DNA of 64,000 nt, from the NCBI RefSeq assembly GCF_034479515.1, contig NZ_CP140152.1, forward strand, positions 2,666,001-2,730,000, read 5' to 3'. The stretch's first letter is position 1, and every line of letters starts with the position of its first letter. Position numbers and translations under genes: made by a program. The notes beneath the pieces were generated by a model. It was not told the origin of the DNA. It was given only the letters and a program-made list of their open reading frames with translations, and did no database searches. Below, in pieces: positions 30,159 through 39,396 of this stretch. This DNA comes from Duganella zoogloeoides (GTDB lineage Bacteria; Pseudomonadota; Gammaproteobacteria; Burkholderiales; Burkholderiaceae_D).

Positions 30159-30938
30159 TTACTGAATCTTGGCTTTCTTTTGCAGTTCGTCCCGGTAAGC
30201 GGCGATCTTGCCTTGTTGCATTTGCTGCGAGATCTGCTGCTTGACCTGGTCGAACGGTGGGAACTGGGCGTCGCGTGGTGCTTCGTCCAGCTTGATCACG
30301 TGATAGCCGAACTCGGTCTTGACCGGGGTCTCGGTGATCGCACCTGGCTTCAGGGCCACCATTGCATCGGCAAACGGTTTGACCAGCTTGCCTGGCGACA
30401 TCCAGCCCAGGTCGCCGCCGTTGTTGGCGGAACCGTCTTTCGACACCTTGGCCAGCTCTTCGAATTTACCGCCGGCTTTCAGCTTGGTGATAATGTCCTT
30501 GGCTTCCTGTTCGGTGGTAACCAGGATATGGCGCGAGTGATATTCCTTGCCGCCGTTGGCTGCCTTGTATTTATCGTACTCGGCTTTGATATCGGCATCC
30601 TTGACCGGATTCTTTTTCACATAATCGGCCAGCATGGCGTTGATGATAATGCTCTGGCTGGCGTTGTCGATGGCGGCTTTGACGTCGGCCTTATTGCCAT
30701 AACCTTGCTTATTGGCTTCCTGCAGCATGACTTCGCGGCCGATCAACTCTTTCTTGACCATTTCGCGCAATTGCGGGCTGTCCGGTTGCTGGCCCTGAGC
30801 CACAACTTGTTTGACCATTTGGTCTGCCTTGGCAGCCGGAATGGCTTTGCCATTCACGGTGGCGAGATTTTGCGCAAAGGCGGGCGCTGCAACAACAGCA
30901 ATCATGGCTAACAACAGACGGGCTGGTTTCAACATCAT
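30159..30938 (-). CDS. Periplasmic peptidyl-prolyl isomerase, PpiC/parvulin type (copy 2)
   Basis: Exported foldase of 259 residues. The signal peptide MMLKPARLLLAMIAVVAAPAFA ends before QNLATVNG. A SurA-N-like helical region (AKADQMVKQVVAQG, GREVMLQEANKQGYG) precedes a parvulin domain at about 130-225 (YHSRHILVTTEQEAK, GGDLGWMSPGKLV, FGYHVIKLDE). AAGGA lies seven bases before the first ATG at 30938. It is a close paralogue of the neighbour at 31037-31819 with the same layout and probably arose by tandem duplication. Confidence 0.9.
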   Translation of the reverse strand: MMLKPARLLLAMIAVVAAPAFAQNLATVNGKAIPAAKADQMVKQVVAQGQQPDSPQLREMVKKELIGREVMLQEANKQGYGNKADVKAAIDNASQSIIINAMLADYVKKNPVKDADIKAEYDKYKAANGGKEYHSRHILVTTEQEAKDIITKLKAGGKFEELAKVSKDGSANNGGDLGWMSPGKLVKPFADAMVALKPGAITETPVKTEFGYHVIKLDEAPRDAQFPPFDQVKQQISQQMQQGKIAAYRDELQKKAKIQ

Positions 30939-30996
30939 TATTTAAATCCTTTAAAAGCTTGAGATTGCACTTGGATGCGCATATTACCAACGTAGA

Positions 30997-31024
30997 ACCA
31001 AAAACGGCGCCCCGTAGGGCGCCG
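30997..31024 (-). terminator. Terminator between the tandem PpiC genes
   Basis: GGCGCCC and GGGCGCC form a stem of seven to eight pairs with a four-base loop (31005-31024). On the minus strand it is followed by TTTTTGG. It would end transcription of the upstream copy, so the two paralogues may be separately expressed. Confidence 0.8.
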
Positions 31025-31036
31025 CCTTGCAGAACA

Positions 31037-31819
31037 TTACTGCACTTTTGCTTTTTTAACCAGTTCTTCCTGGTAAGCTTGTACTTTCTTCTGCATCAGG
31101 CCTTCTTGAACCTGGCCCTTGACTTCTTCCAGCGGCGGCAGTTTTACAGCGCGGGTGTCGTCCACCTTGATCACGTGCCAGCCGTTAGGCGTTTGCACTG
31201 GCTTCTCGGTCACGCCCCCTTTTTGCAGGTTGACGAAAGCTTGCGAGAACACTGGTGGGAACGACGACGGGGTAGCCCAGTCCAGGTCGCCACCGTTGGC
31301 AGCCGACCCGGTGTCTTTCGACTGCTTGGCCAGGTCTTCGAACTTGGCGCCGCCTTTGAGCTTGGCAATCACGTCGTTGGCTTCGGCTTCGGTCGCCAGC
31401 AGGATGTGACGCACGTGGTACTCTTTCTCGGCCGAAGCGGCCGCAACCGCTTTGTCGTACTCGGCCTTGACATCGGCGTCCGATACCGGATTTTTCTTGA
31501 CGTAGTCCATCACCAGAGCGTTGGTGATGATTTGCTGACGGGCGTTTTCGAGTTGTTCCTTGACCGCTGCATTTTTGCCGTAGCCTTGTTTTTCGGCTTC
31601 TTGCATCATCACTTCGCGGCCGATCAGGTCTTTCTTGATCAGTTCGCGCAACTGTGGCGAATCCGGCTGCTGGCCCTGGGCGACGACTTGCTTGACGACG
31701 GCGTCAACACGCGAGCTCGGGATGGCTTTGCCATTAACAACGGCAACGTTTTGTGCGAAAGCAGGTACGGCGGCAACGGCGAGAAGTGCAATCAGCAAAC
31801 GGGCTGGCTTGAAAGTCAT
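31037..31819 (-). CDS. Periplasmic peptidyl-prolyl isomerase, PpiC/parvulin type (copy 1)
   Basis: Exported foldase of 260 residues with signal peptide MTFKPARLLIALLAVAAVPAFA, then QNVAVVNGKAIPSSRVD. The helical region shares VVKQVVAQGQQPDSPQLRE with copy 2. The parvulin domain is at about 132-228 (YHVRHILLATEAEAN, GGDLDWATPSSFP, GWHVIKVDD). AGGA lies about seven bases before the ATG. The N-terminal halves of the two copies are closer to each other than the isomerase halves, where several substrate-side positions differ (Gly-Trp-Met-Ser versus Asp-Trp-Ala-Thr). Confidence 0.9.
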   Translation of the reverse strand: MTFKPARLLIALLAVAAVPAFAQNVAVVNGKAIPSSRVDAVVKQVVAQGQQPDSPQLRELIKKDLIGREVMMQEAEKQGYGKNAAVKEQLENARQQIITNALVMDYVKKNPVSDADVKAEYDKAVAAASAEKEYHVRHILLATEAEANDVIAKLKGGAKFEDLAKQSKDTGSAANGGDLDWATPSSFPPVFSQAFVNLQKGGVTEKPVQTPNGWHVIKVDDTRAVKLPPLEEVKGQVQEGLMQKKVQAYQEELVKKAKVQ

Positions 31820-31952
31820 TATTAATTCCTGTAGGGGGAAGATTTAGCGAAAACCGGAGGAGGGAGTTAGATCTGCTATCTGTGTTTTTGTTCAGTTTTG
31901 TGTTCGATTATTTCTGAAACCAATAGCCTGGGTCCACCCCACCGGCACTACA

Positions 31953-32225
31953 TCATACTTCGGACGGTGCCAATGCAGTAATGGCCAATGCATGAATTTC
32001 TTTATGCATCATATCGTTCACGGAATCATACACGAGTCGATGTCTTGTGACGAGTTTCTGCCCCTCAAATTGTAACGAAACGATTCTGACACTGTAATGT
32101 CCGCCTCCGGAAGCGGCGCCGGCATGGCCGGCGTGCAAATGGGAGTCGTCGTTAAGCGTCAATTCGACCGGGGCCAGGGCCGCTTCCATCTTGCTGCGGA
32201 TGCGTTCGATGCGGGTGTCGTTCAT
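31953..32225 (-). CDS. bolA: BolA family protein
   Basis: Small protein of 90 residues that, with monothiol glutaredoxins, works in iron-sulfur cluster handling; some BolA proteins also bind DNA. The helix-turn-like fold is recognisable in LNDDSHLHAGH, HYSVRIVSLQFEGQKLVTRHRLVY and MMHKEIHALAITALAP. A Gly/Ala stretch (GHAGAASGGGHY) carries extra His residues, as in several betaproteobacterial BolA proteins. Its ATG overlaps the yciB stop by four bases. The 133-base gap to the next gene shows nothing notable. Confidence 0.92.
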   Translation of the reverse strand: MNDTRIERIRSKMEAALAPVELTLNDDSHLHAGHAGAASGGGHYSVRIVSLQFEGQKLVTRHRLVYDSVNDMMHKEIHALAITALAPSEV

Positions 32226-32851
32226 GGCTGTTCTTTCATGTGACGCGAGAGATAAACGGTCTGGCCGATGATGAAGACGAACATCAACGCGGTGGTGCCA
32301 AACATCTTGAAGTTGACCCAGGCGTCAGTATTACCCTTGAACAGCACGAAGGCGACATACCAGTTCAGTACGCCCATCACCGTGAAGAAGGCGATCCAGG
32401 CCAGGTTGATGCGGCTCCATCCCGCGTCGGGCAGTTCGACGAACTCGCCCATCGACTTGCGCATCAGGTTTTTCTTGAACACCAGGTCGCTAACCAGCAG
32501 GCCGATCGCAAACGACCAGTAAACGATGCTGAGCTTCCATTTGACGAACGCTTCGTCGTGCAGGTAAATGGTGAGGCCGCCGAAGAAGACGAACATGGCC
32601 AGCGAGAACCACATCACGCCTTCGACCTTACGCCCGCGCACTTTCAGGTAGGCGATCTGCAGCACGGTAGCCAGGATGCCGACCACCGTGGCCAGCACGA
32701 TGGGAGCCTGGTCCGGCGTCACGCTGCCACCCGAAATGATGCTGCCCAAGTAGGTGTTGGTGAACACCTGGGCTGCTTCGGCATGCATGCCAGCCAGTTT
32801 ATAGGCGCCGAAAAACAGGATGACCGGGAATAAGTCGAACAGGAATTTCAT
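32222..32851 (-). CDS. yciB: Inner membrane-spanning protein YciB (septation protein A)
   Basis: Multi-pass inner-membrane protein of 209 residues with five to six hydrophobic helices. It starts MKFLFDLFPVILFFGAYK, the family hallmark, and contains VEGVMWFSLAMFVFFGG, KWKLSIVYWSFAIG and FKMFGTTALMFVFIIGQ. In E. coli and Shigella the protein is linked to septation and envelope integrity. It overlaps bolA (ATGA) and starts 17 bases after the msrB stop, so msrB-yciB-bolA is one operon. Confidence 0.95.
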   Translation of the reverse strand: MKFLFDLFPVILFFGAYKLAGMHAEAAQVFTNTYLGSIISGGSVTPDQAPIVLATVVGILATVLQIAYLKVRGRKVEGVMWFSLAMFVFFGGLTIYLHDEAFVKWKLSIVYWSFAIGLLVSDLVFKKNLMRKSMGEFVELPDAGWSRINLAWIAFFTVMGVLNWYVAFVLFKGNTDAWVNFKMFGTTALMFVFIIGQTVYLSRHMKEQP

Positions 32852-32868
32852 GTTGCCTCAGTATTTAT

Positions 32869-33267
32869 TTACTCTTGTGGATCGAACCGTAACGACGCCG
32901 AGTTGATGCAATAACGCAGCCCGGTTGGCGGCGGGCCGTCCGGGAACACGTGTCCCAAGTGGGCGTCGCACACGGCGCACAGAATTTCGGTGCGCAGCAT
33001 ACCATGGGTACGGTCAGTTTTCTCGATCACGTTGGCCGGATCGATGGCTTCGAAGTAGCTGGGCCAGCCGCAACCGGAGTCGAACTTGGTATCGGAGCGG
33101 AACAGCGGTGTGTCGCAGCAGACGCAAGTATAGATACCGTGTTCGTGGTGATCCCAGAACTTGCCGGTAAAGGCGCGTTCGGTGGCGGCGTGGCGGGTAA
33201 CCTGGTATTCCATCGGATCGAGCATGGCGCGCCATTCGGCGTCGGACTTGGTGACTTTATTGGTCAT
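32869..33267 (-). CDS. msrB: Peptide methionine (R)-S-oxide reductase
   Basis: Reduces the R-sulfoxide of methionine in oxidised proteins. The 132 residues have the zinc-binding cysteines Cys48, Cys51, Cys97 and Cys100, the catalytic Cys120 in RYCINSASL and a possible resolving Cys66 in SGCGWPSY. There is no signal peptide, so it is cytoplasmic. It follows selO by 14 bases. The neighbourhood with selO suggests shared use in oxidative stress, which is inference. Confidence 0.96.
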   Translation of the reverse strand: MTNKVTKSDAEWRAMLDPMEYQVTRHAATERAFTGKFWDHHEHGIYTCVCCDTPLFRSDTKFDSGCGWPSYFEAIDPANVIEKTDRTHGMLRTEILCAVCDAHLGHVFPDGPPPTGLRYCINSASLRFDPQE

Positions 33268-33281
33268 GGCTTAGATCTTTC

Positions 33282-34742
33282 TTAAGAAGAACAACTTACT
33301 TCGAGATGGCTGGCCCAGTCGGGGGGCAAGGCGGCGTACTGGTCATGCTCGGGCTGCTCGTCGTATGGATGCTGCAGGATCGCCAGCAATTTCGCCACTT
33401 CCGAGTAATCCTGCTGTTGCGCTTTGTCGATCGCTACCTGGGCCAGGTAATTGCGCAGCACGTATTTGGGGTTGATTTGGTTCATCGCAAGCTGGCGGTC
33501 GGCATCGACACTGTGCTCGGCTTGCAGGCGCTGGCGGTATTGCCCGGCCCAGGCGTCGAAAGCAGGGCGGTCGATGAACAGGTCGCGCAGCGGCTCGTCG
33601 CCGCTGGCGTCCGCCGCCTTGAGGCCGCCGAGGCGGCGGAAGAACAGCGTGAAATCGACGCCGTTGGCTTGCATGACAGCGAACATGGCGTCGAACAGGG
33701 CGCGGTCGGCATCGGCATGCGCGTCCAGCCGGGTCAGACCCAGCTTGGCGTGCAGCAGCTCATCGAGCCTGGCGGCAAAGGCGGGCTGATAAACGTCAAG
33801 CGCGGCCTGGGCGTCTTCCGGCTCGCCGATCAGCGGCAGCAGGGCCTGCGCCAGCGCGTAGCAGTTCCAGTGGCCGACCTGCGGCTGGTTCGCGTACGAG
33901 TACCGGCCCTGCTGGTCGGTGTGATTGCAGATGTGGTCGGCGTCGAACGCTTCCATGAAGCCGAACGGGCCGTAATCGATGGTCAGGCCCAGGATCGACA
34001 TATTGTCGGTGTTCATCACGCCGTGCATGAAGCCGACCGACTGCCACTGGGCGACCATGTGCGCGGTGCGGCGCGTGACTTCCGCCAGCAGGCCCTGGTA
34101 GGGGTTGTCGCTGGCGCGCAGATCGGGATAAAAGTGATCGATGACGTAGTCGGCCAGGACTTTCAGCTGTTCGTTCTGCTTGCGGTAGTACCAGTGCTCG
34201 AACGAGCCGAACCGCACGAAGCTGGGCGCCATGCGCACCACCACGGCAGCGGTTTCTACCGTCTCGCGCATCACGCCCTGGTTGGAACCGGCGATCGACA
34301 GCGCGCGCGACGTCGGAATGCCGAGGCCATGCATGGCTTCCGAGCACAGGAACTCACGAATCGACGACCGCAGCACGGCACGGCCGTCGCCCATGCGCGA
34401 GTACGGCGTCTGGCCGGCGCCTTTCCATTGCAGTTCCAGCGGGCCATTATCGGTGGCGGCAGCGCCAAGCAGGATGGCGCGGCCATCGCCCAGCTGGCCG
34501 GCCCACACGCCGAACTGGTGGCCCGAGTACACGGCTGCCAGCGGTTGCCCCTGTTCCGGGACGGCGTTGCCGACCAGGATGTCGAGGCTGTCCGCGACTT
34601 GATCCGGCGAGAGCTTGAGCAGTTGTGCGGCCGACGGGCTGACCGCCACCAGGTAGGGCGCGGGCAGGGGAGTGGGCATCAGCCGGGTGTAGAACGCGGG
34701 CGGCAGGGACGCAAAAGAATTGTCCAGCGGCAGCGAGGTCAG
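33282..34742 (-). CDS. selO: Protein adenylyltransferase SelO (YdiU), start codon uncertain
   Basis: Pseudokinase-fold enzyme that transfers AMP to protein Ser, Thr or Tyr; linked to redox stress. The family motifs [39 protein letters not shown] and [21 protein letters not shown] are present. It ends in SCSS, where Cys replaces the selenocysteine of eukaryotic SelO. The family-like N-terminus [20 protein letters not shown] has no ATG. I give the CTG at 34742 as best by homology (486 residues); a TTG at 34784 gives 500. AGGA lies about 17 bases upstream of the CTG. A TAAAAT-like -10 is at 34800-34805 (minus). Confidence 0.85.
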   Translation of the reverse strand: MTSLPLDNSFASLPPAFYTRLMPTPLPAPYLVAVSPSAAQLLKLSPDQVADSLDILVGNAVPEQGQPLAAVYSGHQFGVWAGQLGDGRAILLGAAATDNGPLELQWKGAGQTPYSRMGDGRAVLRSSIREFLCSEAMHGLGIPTSRALSIAGSNQGVMRETVETAAVVVRMAPSFVRFGSFEHWYYRKQNEQLKVLADYVIDHFYPDLRASDNPYQGLLAEVTRRTAHMVAQWQSVGFMHGVMNTDNMSILGLTIDYGPFGFMEAFDADHICNHTDQQGRYSYANQPQVGHWNCYALAQALLPLIGEPEDAQAALDVYQPAFAARLDELLHAKLGLTRLDAHADADRALFDAMFAVMQANGVDFTLFFRRLGGLKAADASGDEPLRDLFIDRPAFDAWAGQYRQRLQAEHSVDADRQLAMNQINPKYVLRNYLAQVAIDKAQQQDYSEVAKLLAILQHPYDEQPEHDQYAALPPDWASHLEVSCSS

Positions 34743-34873
34743 ATTGGTAGCGATGATGGTTCCTGTGAAGAGCACCCGGCCCAAGGGCCGGAAAGCGCGA
34801 TTTTACCGCAGCGCAGCCAAGTGCGTCGCGTGCACATGCTTGCTAATAGTAAGTTACTTCATTGATAAATTGA

Positions 34874-34903
34874 TTGACGGAAATACGTACTTCCACTTAA
34901 AAT
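34874..34903 (+). promoter_or_regulatory. Promoter of the chemoreceptor gene
   Basis: TTGACG (34874-34879) and TAAAAT (34898-34903) are 18 bases apart, placing the start near 34910, about 50 bases before the ATG at 34960. It lies between the divergent selO and chemoreceptor genes. Confidence 0.65.
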
Positions 34904-34959
34904 ATTGCCTTGCAGCATTTCTCAGATTTCACATTTCTCACCTTGCGCTCCAGGATCCC

Positions 34960-36561
34960 ATGTTCACTCGCATCACTATCCGTACCCGGCTGATTGTCTC
35001 GATGGCAGTACTTGGCCTGTTGATTATTTCCATCGGCGCGGTCAGCCTGTTCGGCATGAACAAGGTGAATTTTGCGCTCAAGGATGTGTATTCAAACCAG
35101 ATGGCATCGGTGCTGATCCTCACCGAGTCGAAGAACTTCCTCAATCGTGCGCGCTTTGTCATCGATCGCGGCGTGTTCCACCCGGACTCGCCCGACCTGG
35201 ACAAGACGCTGGCCCGCGCCGAAGGCTTCATTCTCGATGGCGACAAAGCCTGGAAATCGTACCTGGCCCTGCCGCTGACGGGCGAAGAGCAGCAACTGGC
35301 GACCGACCTCGACAAGAAACGCACGGTCTATATCAGCTTCCTGCGCGAGCTGATGGGCGCAATCAAGTCGCAAAATGCCGAGAAAATCGATGACCTGGCC
35401 ATGAACAAGATGAGCAAGGAATTCGGCGTTTTCGACGCAGCCTCCAACAAGCTGGAAAAGTACCAGCTCGACGGCGCGCGCAAACACTACGACGACAGCC
35501 AGTCGTTCTTCAGCGCCTTCGAAGTCGGCTTCGTGATCGCGCTGCTGGGCGGCATGGTGCTGATCGTGTTCTCGACCCTGCGCCTGCTGTCGGCCATCCT
35601 GAAACCGCTGCGCGCCGCGCTGGGCCACTTCGACCAGATCGCCGGCGGCAACCTGGCCAACGATATCCGCGTCGAACGCGACGACGAAATGGGCAGCCTG
35701 ATGCAGGGTTTGATCAAGATGCAAGACCAGATGTCCACCACCGTGCGCGGCATCCGCAACGGCAGCAATTCGATCGCCACCGCCAGCGCGGAAATTTCGC
35801 AGGGCAACCTGGATCTGTCGCGCCGCACCGAGAACCAGGCCGCCGCGCTGGAAGAAACCGCGTCGTCGCTGGAGGAATTGACCACCACCGTGCGCCACAA
35901 CGCCGACAGTGCGCGCCAGGCCAACCACCTGGCGATCACCGCTCAGGATGTTGCCAGCAAGGGCGGCCAGCTGGTGTCGCAAGTGGTCGATACCATGAGC
36001 ACGATTAACGGCTCGTCGCGCAAGATCGCCGACATTATCGGCGTGATCGACGGGATTGCGTTCCAGACCAATATCCTGGCGCTGAACGCGGCGGTGGAAG
36101 CGGCCCGTGCAGGCGAACAGGGCCGTGGCTTTGCCGTCGTGGCGACAGAAGTGCGCAACCTGGCCCAGCGCTCGGCGGCGGCCGCCAGGGAAATCAAGGA
36201 ACTGATCACGGCGTCGGTGGAGCAGGTGGATGCCGGCTCGCAACTGGTGGACAAGGCCGGCGCGACGATGGACGAAATTGTCAGCAGCGTCGAACGCGTG
36301 ACCGGCATCATCAGCGAAATCATGGTGGCCGGTGAAGAACAGAGCGAAGGCATCAACCAGATCAACCAGGCCATCGCCCAGATGGATGAAGTGACGCAGC
36401 AAAATGCGGCGCTGGTGGAAGAGGCGGCAGCAGCAGCCGGTTCGCTGCAGGAACAGGCGGCCACCTTGGAAGAACTGGTTAGCACCTTCAAGGTCGATGC
36501 ACAGTCGGCGCCGCGCTTGGGCCATGGCGCCAAACGTCCGGTCCTGGCACTGGGCCGCTGA
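34960..36561 (+). CDS. Methyl-accepting chemotaxis protein (Tar-like, 4HB sensor)
   Basis: Chemoreceptor of 533 residues. I use the ATG at 34960 (MFTRITIRTRLIVSMAVL) with AGGA upstream; a longer frame would read through the promoter. A first membrane helix at about 10-32 and a second at about 190-212 enclose a four-helix-bundle periplasmic sensor (Tar/4HB_MCP type). HAMP follows, then the signalling tip GIAFQTNILALNAAVEAARAG. Methylation regions with Gln/Glu pairs flank it. No C-terminal CheR-tethering pentapeptide is present (ends ALGR). The ligand is unknown. Confidence 0.93.
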   Translation: MFTRITIRTRLIVSMAVLGLLIISIGAVSLFGMNKVNFALKDVYSNQMASVLILTESKNFLNRARFVIDRGVFHPDSPDLDKTLARAEGFILDGDKAWKSYLALPLTGEEQQLATDLDKKRTVYISFLRELMGAIKSQNAEKIDDLAMNKMSKEFGVFDAASNKLEKYQLDGARKHYDDSQSFFSAFEVGFVIALLGGMVLIVFSTLRLLSAILKPLRAALGHFDQIAGGNLANDIRVERDDEMGSLMQGLIKMQDQMSTTVRGIRNGSNSIATASAEISQGNLDLSRRTENQAAALEETASSLEELTTTVRHNADSARQANHLAITAQDVASKGGQLVSQVVDTMSTINGSSRKIADIIGVIDGIAFQTNILALNAAVEAARAGEQGRGFAVVATEVRNLAQRSAAAAREIKELITASVEQVDAGSQLVDKAGATMDEIVSSVERVTGIISEIMVAGEEQSEGINQINQAIAQMDEVTQQNAALVEEAAAAAGSLQEQAATLEELVSTFKVDAQSAPRLGHGAKRPVLALGR

Positions 36562-36687
36562 ACTGGCCGGGCCAAGACTGGCGCGGCCTGCCCACGCCGA
36601 TCCACGCCAGGCCATGCGATGACGCGCAACGCCGGCCCCGCTGCCGAGGCGCGCAAGCAGCGCCTCATTTTCTATCGGGACAGGTTG

Positions 36688-37845
36688 TTAACCGACGTCA
36701 GCCAGCAGCAGCGAGACATAGAGCAAAAAGCGGTCTTCCAGCCGCGACAGATCAAGCCCGGTAATTTCGCCGATGCGGCGCAGCCGGTAGTCGAGCGTAT
36801 TGCGGTGGATGTGCAACGCTTCCGCCGTCGCCGCCAGGTGGCTGTCGTGGCGGAACCAGGTCTCGAGTGTGCGCTGTAATAATTCCTTGTTCTTGTCCTG
36901 CGCCTGCAGGCGCAGCATCGGCTGGCGCAGCTGCTCGGCCTGCCAACCGGCATCAAGACCCGATAACAACACCGGCAACGCCTGGTCGTAATAGCTGTAG
37001 CGCCGCCGTCCGCCGTCGCGGGCGCGGCCGATGCGCGCCGCCGTGCGTGCGCTCTGGTACGAGATCGCCACGTTATCGAGGCCTGCCAGGGCGATGCCCA
37101 CCGTCAGCCCATGAGCTTGTGCGCCTTCTTCATCGAGCAATGTCGCCAGCGCCTCGAGCTTGCGCTGGGCCCAGGCAGGCACATCGGTGGCGGCCACGCT
37201 GTCGTGAAAATCGAGGATGACCAGCTCGTGCGAGCTGGCAGCCGCCGTCAGTGCCGACGGCTGCCGGCTTAGCAGGCGCAGCTGCAAGCGCTGGATTTCG
37301 CTCAGTGCTTCCACCGTGCCGGCCGCCCGGTCGTCCAGTTCCAGCAACATCACCACGTGCGGGCGGCGGAAGTCCACACCCAGGCGCCGCGCCCACGATT
37401 CCAGCCCGGACCGGGCGCCGGGATCGCTGGCGATCAGTTGCAGCACAAAGGTTTCGCGGTAGCGCGAGTCGCGTTGCAGGGCGTCGGTCAGCTGCGCCTG
37501 TTCCAGGATCATTTCGGCAGTCAATCGCACCAGCTCGCCAAATTGGCGCACGTCGTCCGGCGCACCCGAGAGGCCGATGGCGCCGCACAGCTGGCCGTTG
37601 ACGCTCAAAGGCAGGTTGATGCCGGGCTGGGCGCCGTGCATATTGCGGGCGCTGGCGGCGTCTATCTCGACCGGCAACTGCTTGGCCAGGGCCAGCATCG
37701 CACCCGTGTGCAACTCGCCGATGCGGGCAGCATTGCCGCTGGCGACGATGCTGCCGTGGGCATCCATCACGTTGACGTTGTACGGGATGATTTTCATCGT
37801 GCGAGTGACGATGTCCTGCGCCAACGCGCTGTTCAAGATGGTCAT
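36688..37845 (-). CDS. cdaR: CdaR-type sugar diacid regulator
   Basis: Transcription activator of D-glucarate/D-galactarate/glycerate genes. Starting at the ATG at 37845 (MTILNSALAQDIV) gives 385 residues, the E. coli CdaR length; a longer frame to 37890 is less likely. The N-terminal diacid-recognition domain is seen in MKIIPYNVNVMDAHGSIVASG and IGELHTGAMLALA. The C-terminal PucR-type helix-turn-helix is seen in HLAATAEALHIHRNTLDYRLRR. It is divergent from the MFS permease and glycerate kinase genes, its likely targets. Confidence 0.92.
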   Translation of the reverse strand: MTILNSALAQDIVTRTMKIIPYNVNVMDAHGSIVASGNAARIGELHTGAMLALAKQLPVEIDAASARNMHGAQPGINLPLSVNGQLCGAIGLSGAPDDVRQFGELVRLTAEMILEQAQLTDALQRDSRYRETFVLQLIASDPGARSGLESWARRLGVDFRRPHVVMLLELDDRAAGTVEALSEIQRLQLRLLSRQPSALTAAASSHELVILDFHDSVAATDVPAWAQRKLEALATLLDEEGAQAHGLTVGIALAGLDNVAISYQSARTAARIGRARDGGRRRYSYYDQALPVLLSGLDAGWQAEQLRQPMLRLQAQDKNKELLQRTLETWFRHDSHLAATAEALHIHRNTLDYRLRRIGEITGLDLSRLEDRFLLYVSLLLADVG

Positions 37846-38065
37846 GGCTAGCTGTTCATGGTGGGTTAACTGCAGCCGACATTGTGCCAAGGAACGACGG
37901 ATTACGCTCGAAAGTCGTTTTTCCAGGGAAATATTTAGGCGTTTGCCCAGTATTTTGTCCTGGCGACTGCCAATTCTCGTGCATTCGGCCGATGATTTTT
38001 ATGCAGTGATTCCAGATAATCAGCGCTGTCAGTCGTCATGACACTACAACATCTAGGAGACCTGC

Positions 38066-39391
38066 ATGGGCAATTCCACCACCACCGCTGCAAATGCTGC
38101 ATCGGCCGGTGCCGTACTCGACGGCGCCTACAAAAAAGCCACCTGGCATCTGATTCCATTTATCTTCGTCTGTTACTTCTTCAACTACCTGGACCGCGTC
38201 AACGTCGGTTTCGCCAAGCTGGAGATGATGGACGCGCTCAACCTGAGCAACACGGTGTACGGCCTCGGCGCCGGCATCTTCTTCATCGGCTATGTCCTCA
38301 GCGGCGTTCCAAGCAACCTGATCCTGCATAAACTGGGCGCGCGGCGCTGGATCGCCGTAATGATGATCATGTGGGGCGCCTTGTCGGCGGCCATGTTGTT
38401 CGTCACTACCCCCACCTCGTTCTACGTGCTGCGCTTCTTCACCGGCGTGGCCGAGGCCGGCTTCTTCCCGGGCATGGTGCTGTACTTCACGCACTGGTTC
38501 CCGTCGCAAAAGCGCGGCCAAGTGATGGCGCTGTTCATGTCGGCCATCCCGATTTCGGGCCTGATCGGCGGTCCGCTGTCGGGCTGGATGCTGGCGCACT
38601 TCTCGGCCGGCCAGGGCGGCATGGCCGGCTGGCAGTGGCTGTTCCTGCTGCAGGGTCTGCCGACCGTGCTGCTGGGCGTGGCCGTGTACTTCTACCTGAA
38701 TGACGGCATCGCCCAGGCCAAGTGGCTGAGCACGCAAGAAAAAGCCGCCATGCAGACCGCGCTCGACGACGACGAAAAACAGCGGCAAGCCACCAGCACC
38801 GTCGGCCAGTCGATCGGCGACGTGCTGAAAAATGGCAGCGTGTGGATGCTGGGCGTGATTTACTTCAGCATCCAGATGGGCGTGTACGCCATTAATTTCT
38901 GGCTGCCATCGATCATCAAGTCGCTCGGCTACGACACCCAGACCGTCGGCTGGCTCAGCGCCATTCCCTACCTGTTTGCTGCCGTATTCATGGTGTGGGC
39001 CGGCCGGTCGGCTGATAAACACCGCGAACGCCGCTGGCATGTCAGCGCGCCTATGCTGATGGGCCTGTTTGGCCTGATGATGGCCGCCAACTTCTCCACC
39101 AACCCGCTGGTCGTGATGGTTGGCCTGTCGATGGCTACCATGGGTGCACTGGCCGCGCTGTCGATGTTCTGGTCGCTGCCGGCCGCCTTCCTCGGTAGCG
39201 CCGCTGCCGCCGCCGGCCTGGCGCTGATCAACTCGCTGGGCCAGATCGCCGGCTTCGTCAGCCCGTTCCTGGTCGGCTGGATCAAGGATGCCACCCAGAG
39301 CACCGATGCCGCACTGTATGTGTTGTCGGCGGTGATGCTGCTCGGCGCGCTGCTGGTCCTGCGGGTACCGGCCAAGTTGGTGAATCGATAA
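38066..39391 (+). CDS. MFS permease, anion:cation symporter family (sugar acid uptake)
   Basis: Twelve-helix transporter of 441 residues of the ACS family that takes up glucarate, galactarate, galactonate, tartrate or similar acids. The family pattern NYLDRVNVGFAKLEM in helix 1 and LGARRWIAVMMIMWG are visible. AGGAG lies six bases before the ATG at 38066. The next gene, five bases downstream, is a glycerate kinase, and a CdaR regulator is divergent, so the substrate is probably a hexarate or D-glycerate. Exact substrate is inference. Confidence 0.9.
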   Translation: MGNSTTTAANAASAGAVLDGAYKKATWHLIPFIFVCYFFNYLDRVNVGFAKLEMMDALNLSNTVYGLGAGIFFIGYVLSGVPSNLILHKLGARRWIAVMMIMWGALSAAMLFVTTPTSFYVLRFFTGVAEAGFFPGMVLYFTHWFPSQKRGQVMALFMSAIPISGLIGGPLSGWMLAHFSAGQGGMAGWQWLFLLQGLPTVLLGVAVYFYLNDGIAQAKWLSTQEKAAMQTALDDDEKQRQATSTVGQSIGDVLKNGSVWMLGVIYFSIQMGVYAINFWLPSIIKSLGYDTQTVGWLSAIPYLFAAVFMVWAGRSADKHRERRWHVSAPMLMGLFGLMMAANFSTNPLVVMVGLSMATMGALAALSMFWSLPAAFLGSAAAAAGLALINSLGQIAGFVSPFLVGWIKDATQSTDAALYVLSAVMLLGALLVLRVPAKLVNR

Positions 39392-39396
39392 TTATC

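Noticed and set aside
29981..30244. 87-codon plus-strand frame between purL and the PpiC gene
   Set aside because: It overlaps the hairpins and the 3' end of the opposite gene, has no Shine-Dalgarno and shows no recognisable motif.
36619..36879. 86-codon plus-strand frame after the chemoreceptor gene
   Set aside because: Most of it is antisense to the 3' end of cdaR, and it has no ribosome site.
38027..38043. TGTCA-N7-TGACA inverted repeat between cdaR and the permease gene
   Set aside because: Only five-base arms; likely by chance in this length, so not called a CdaR operator.
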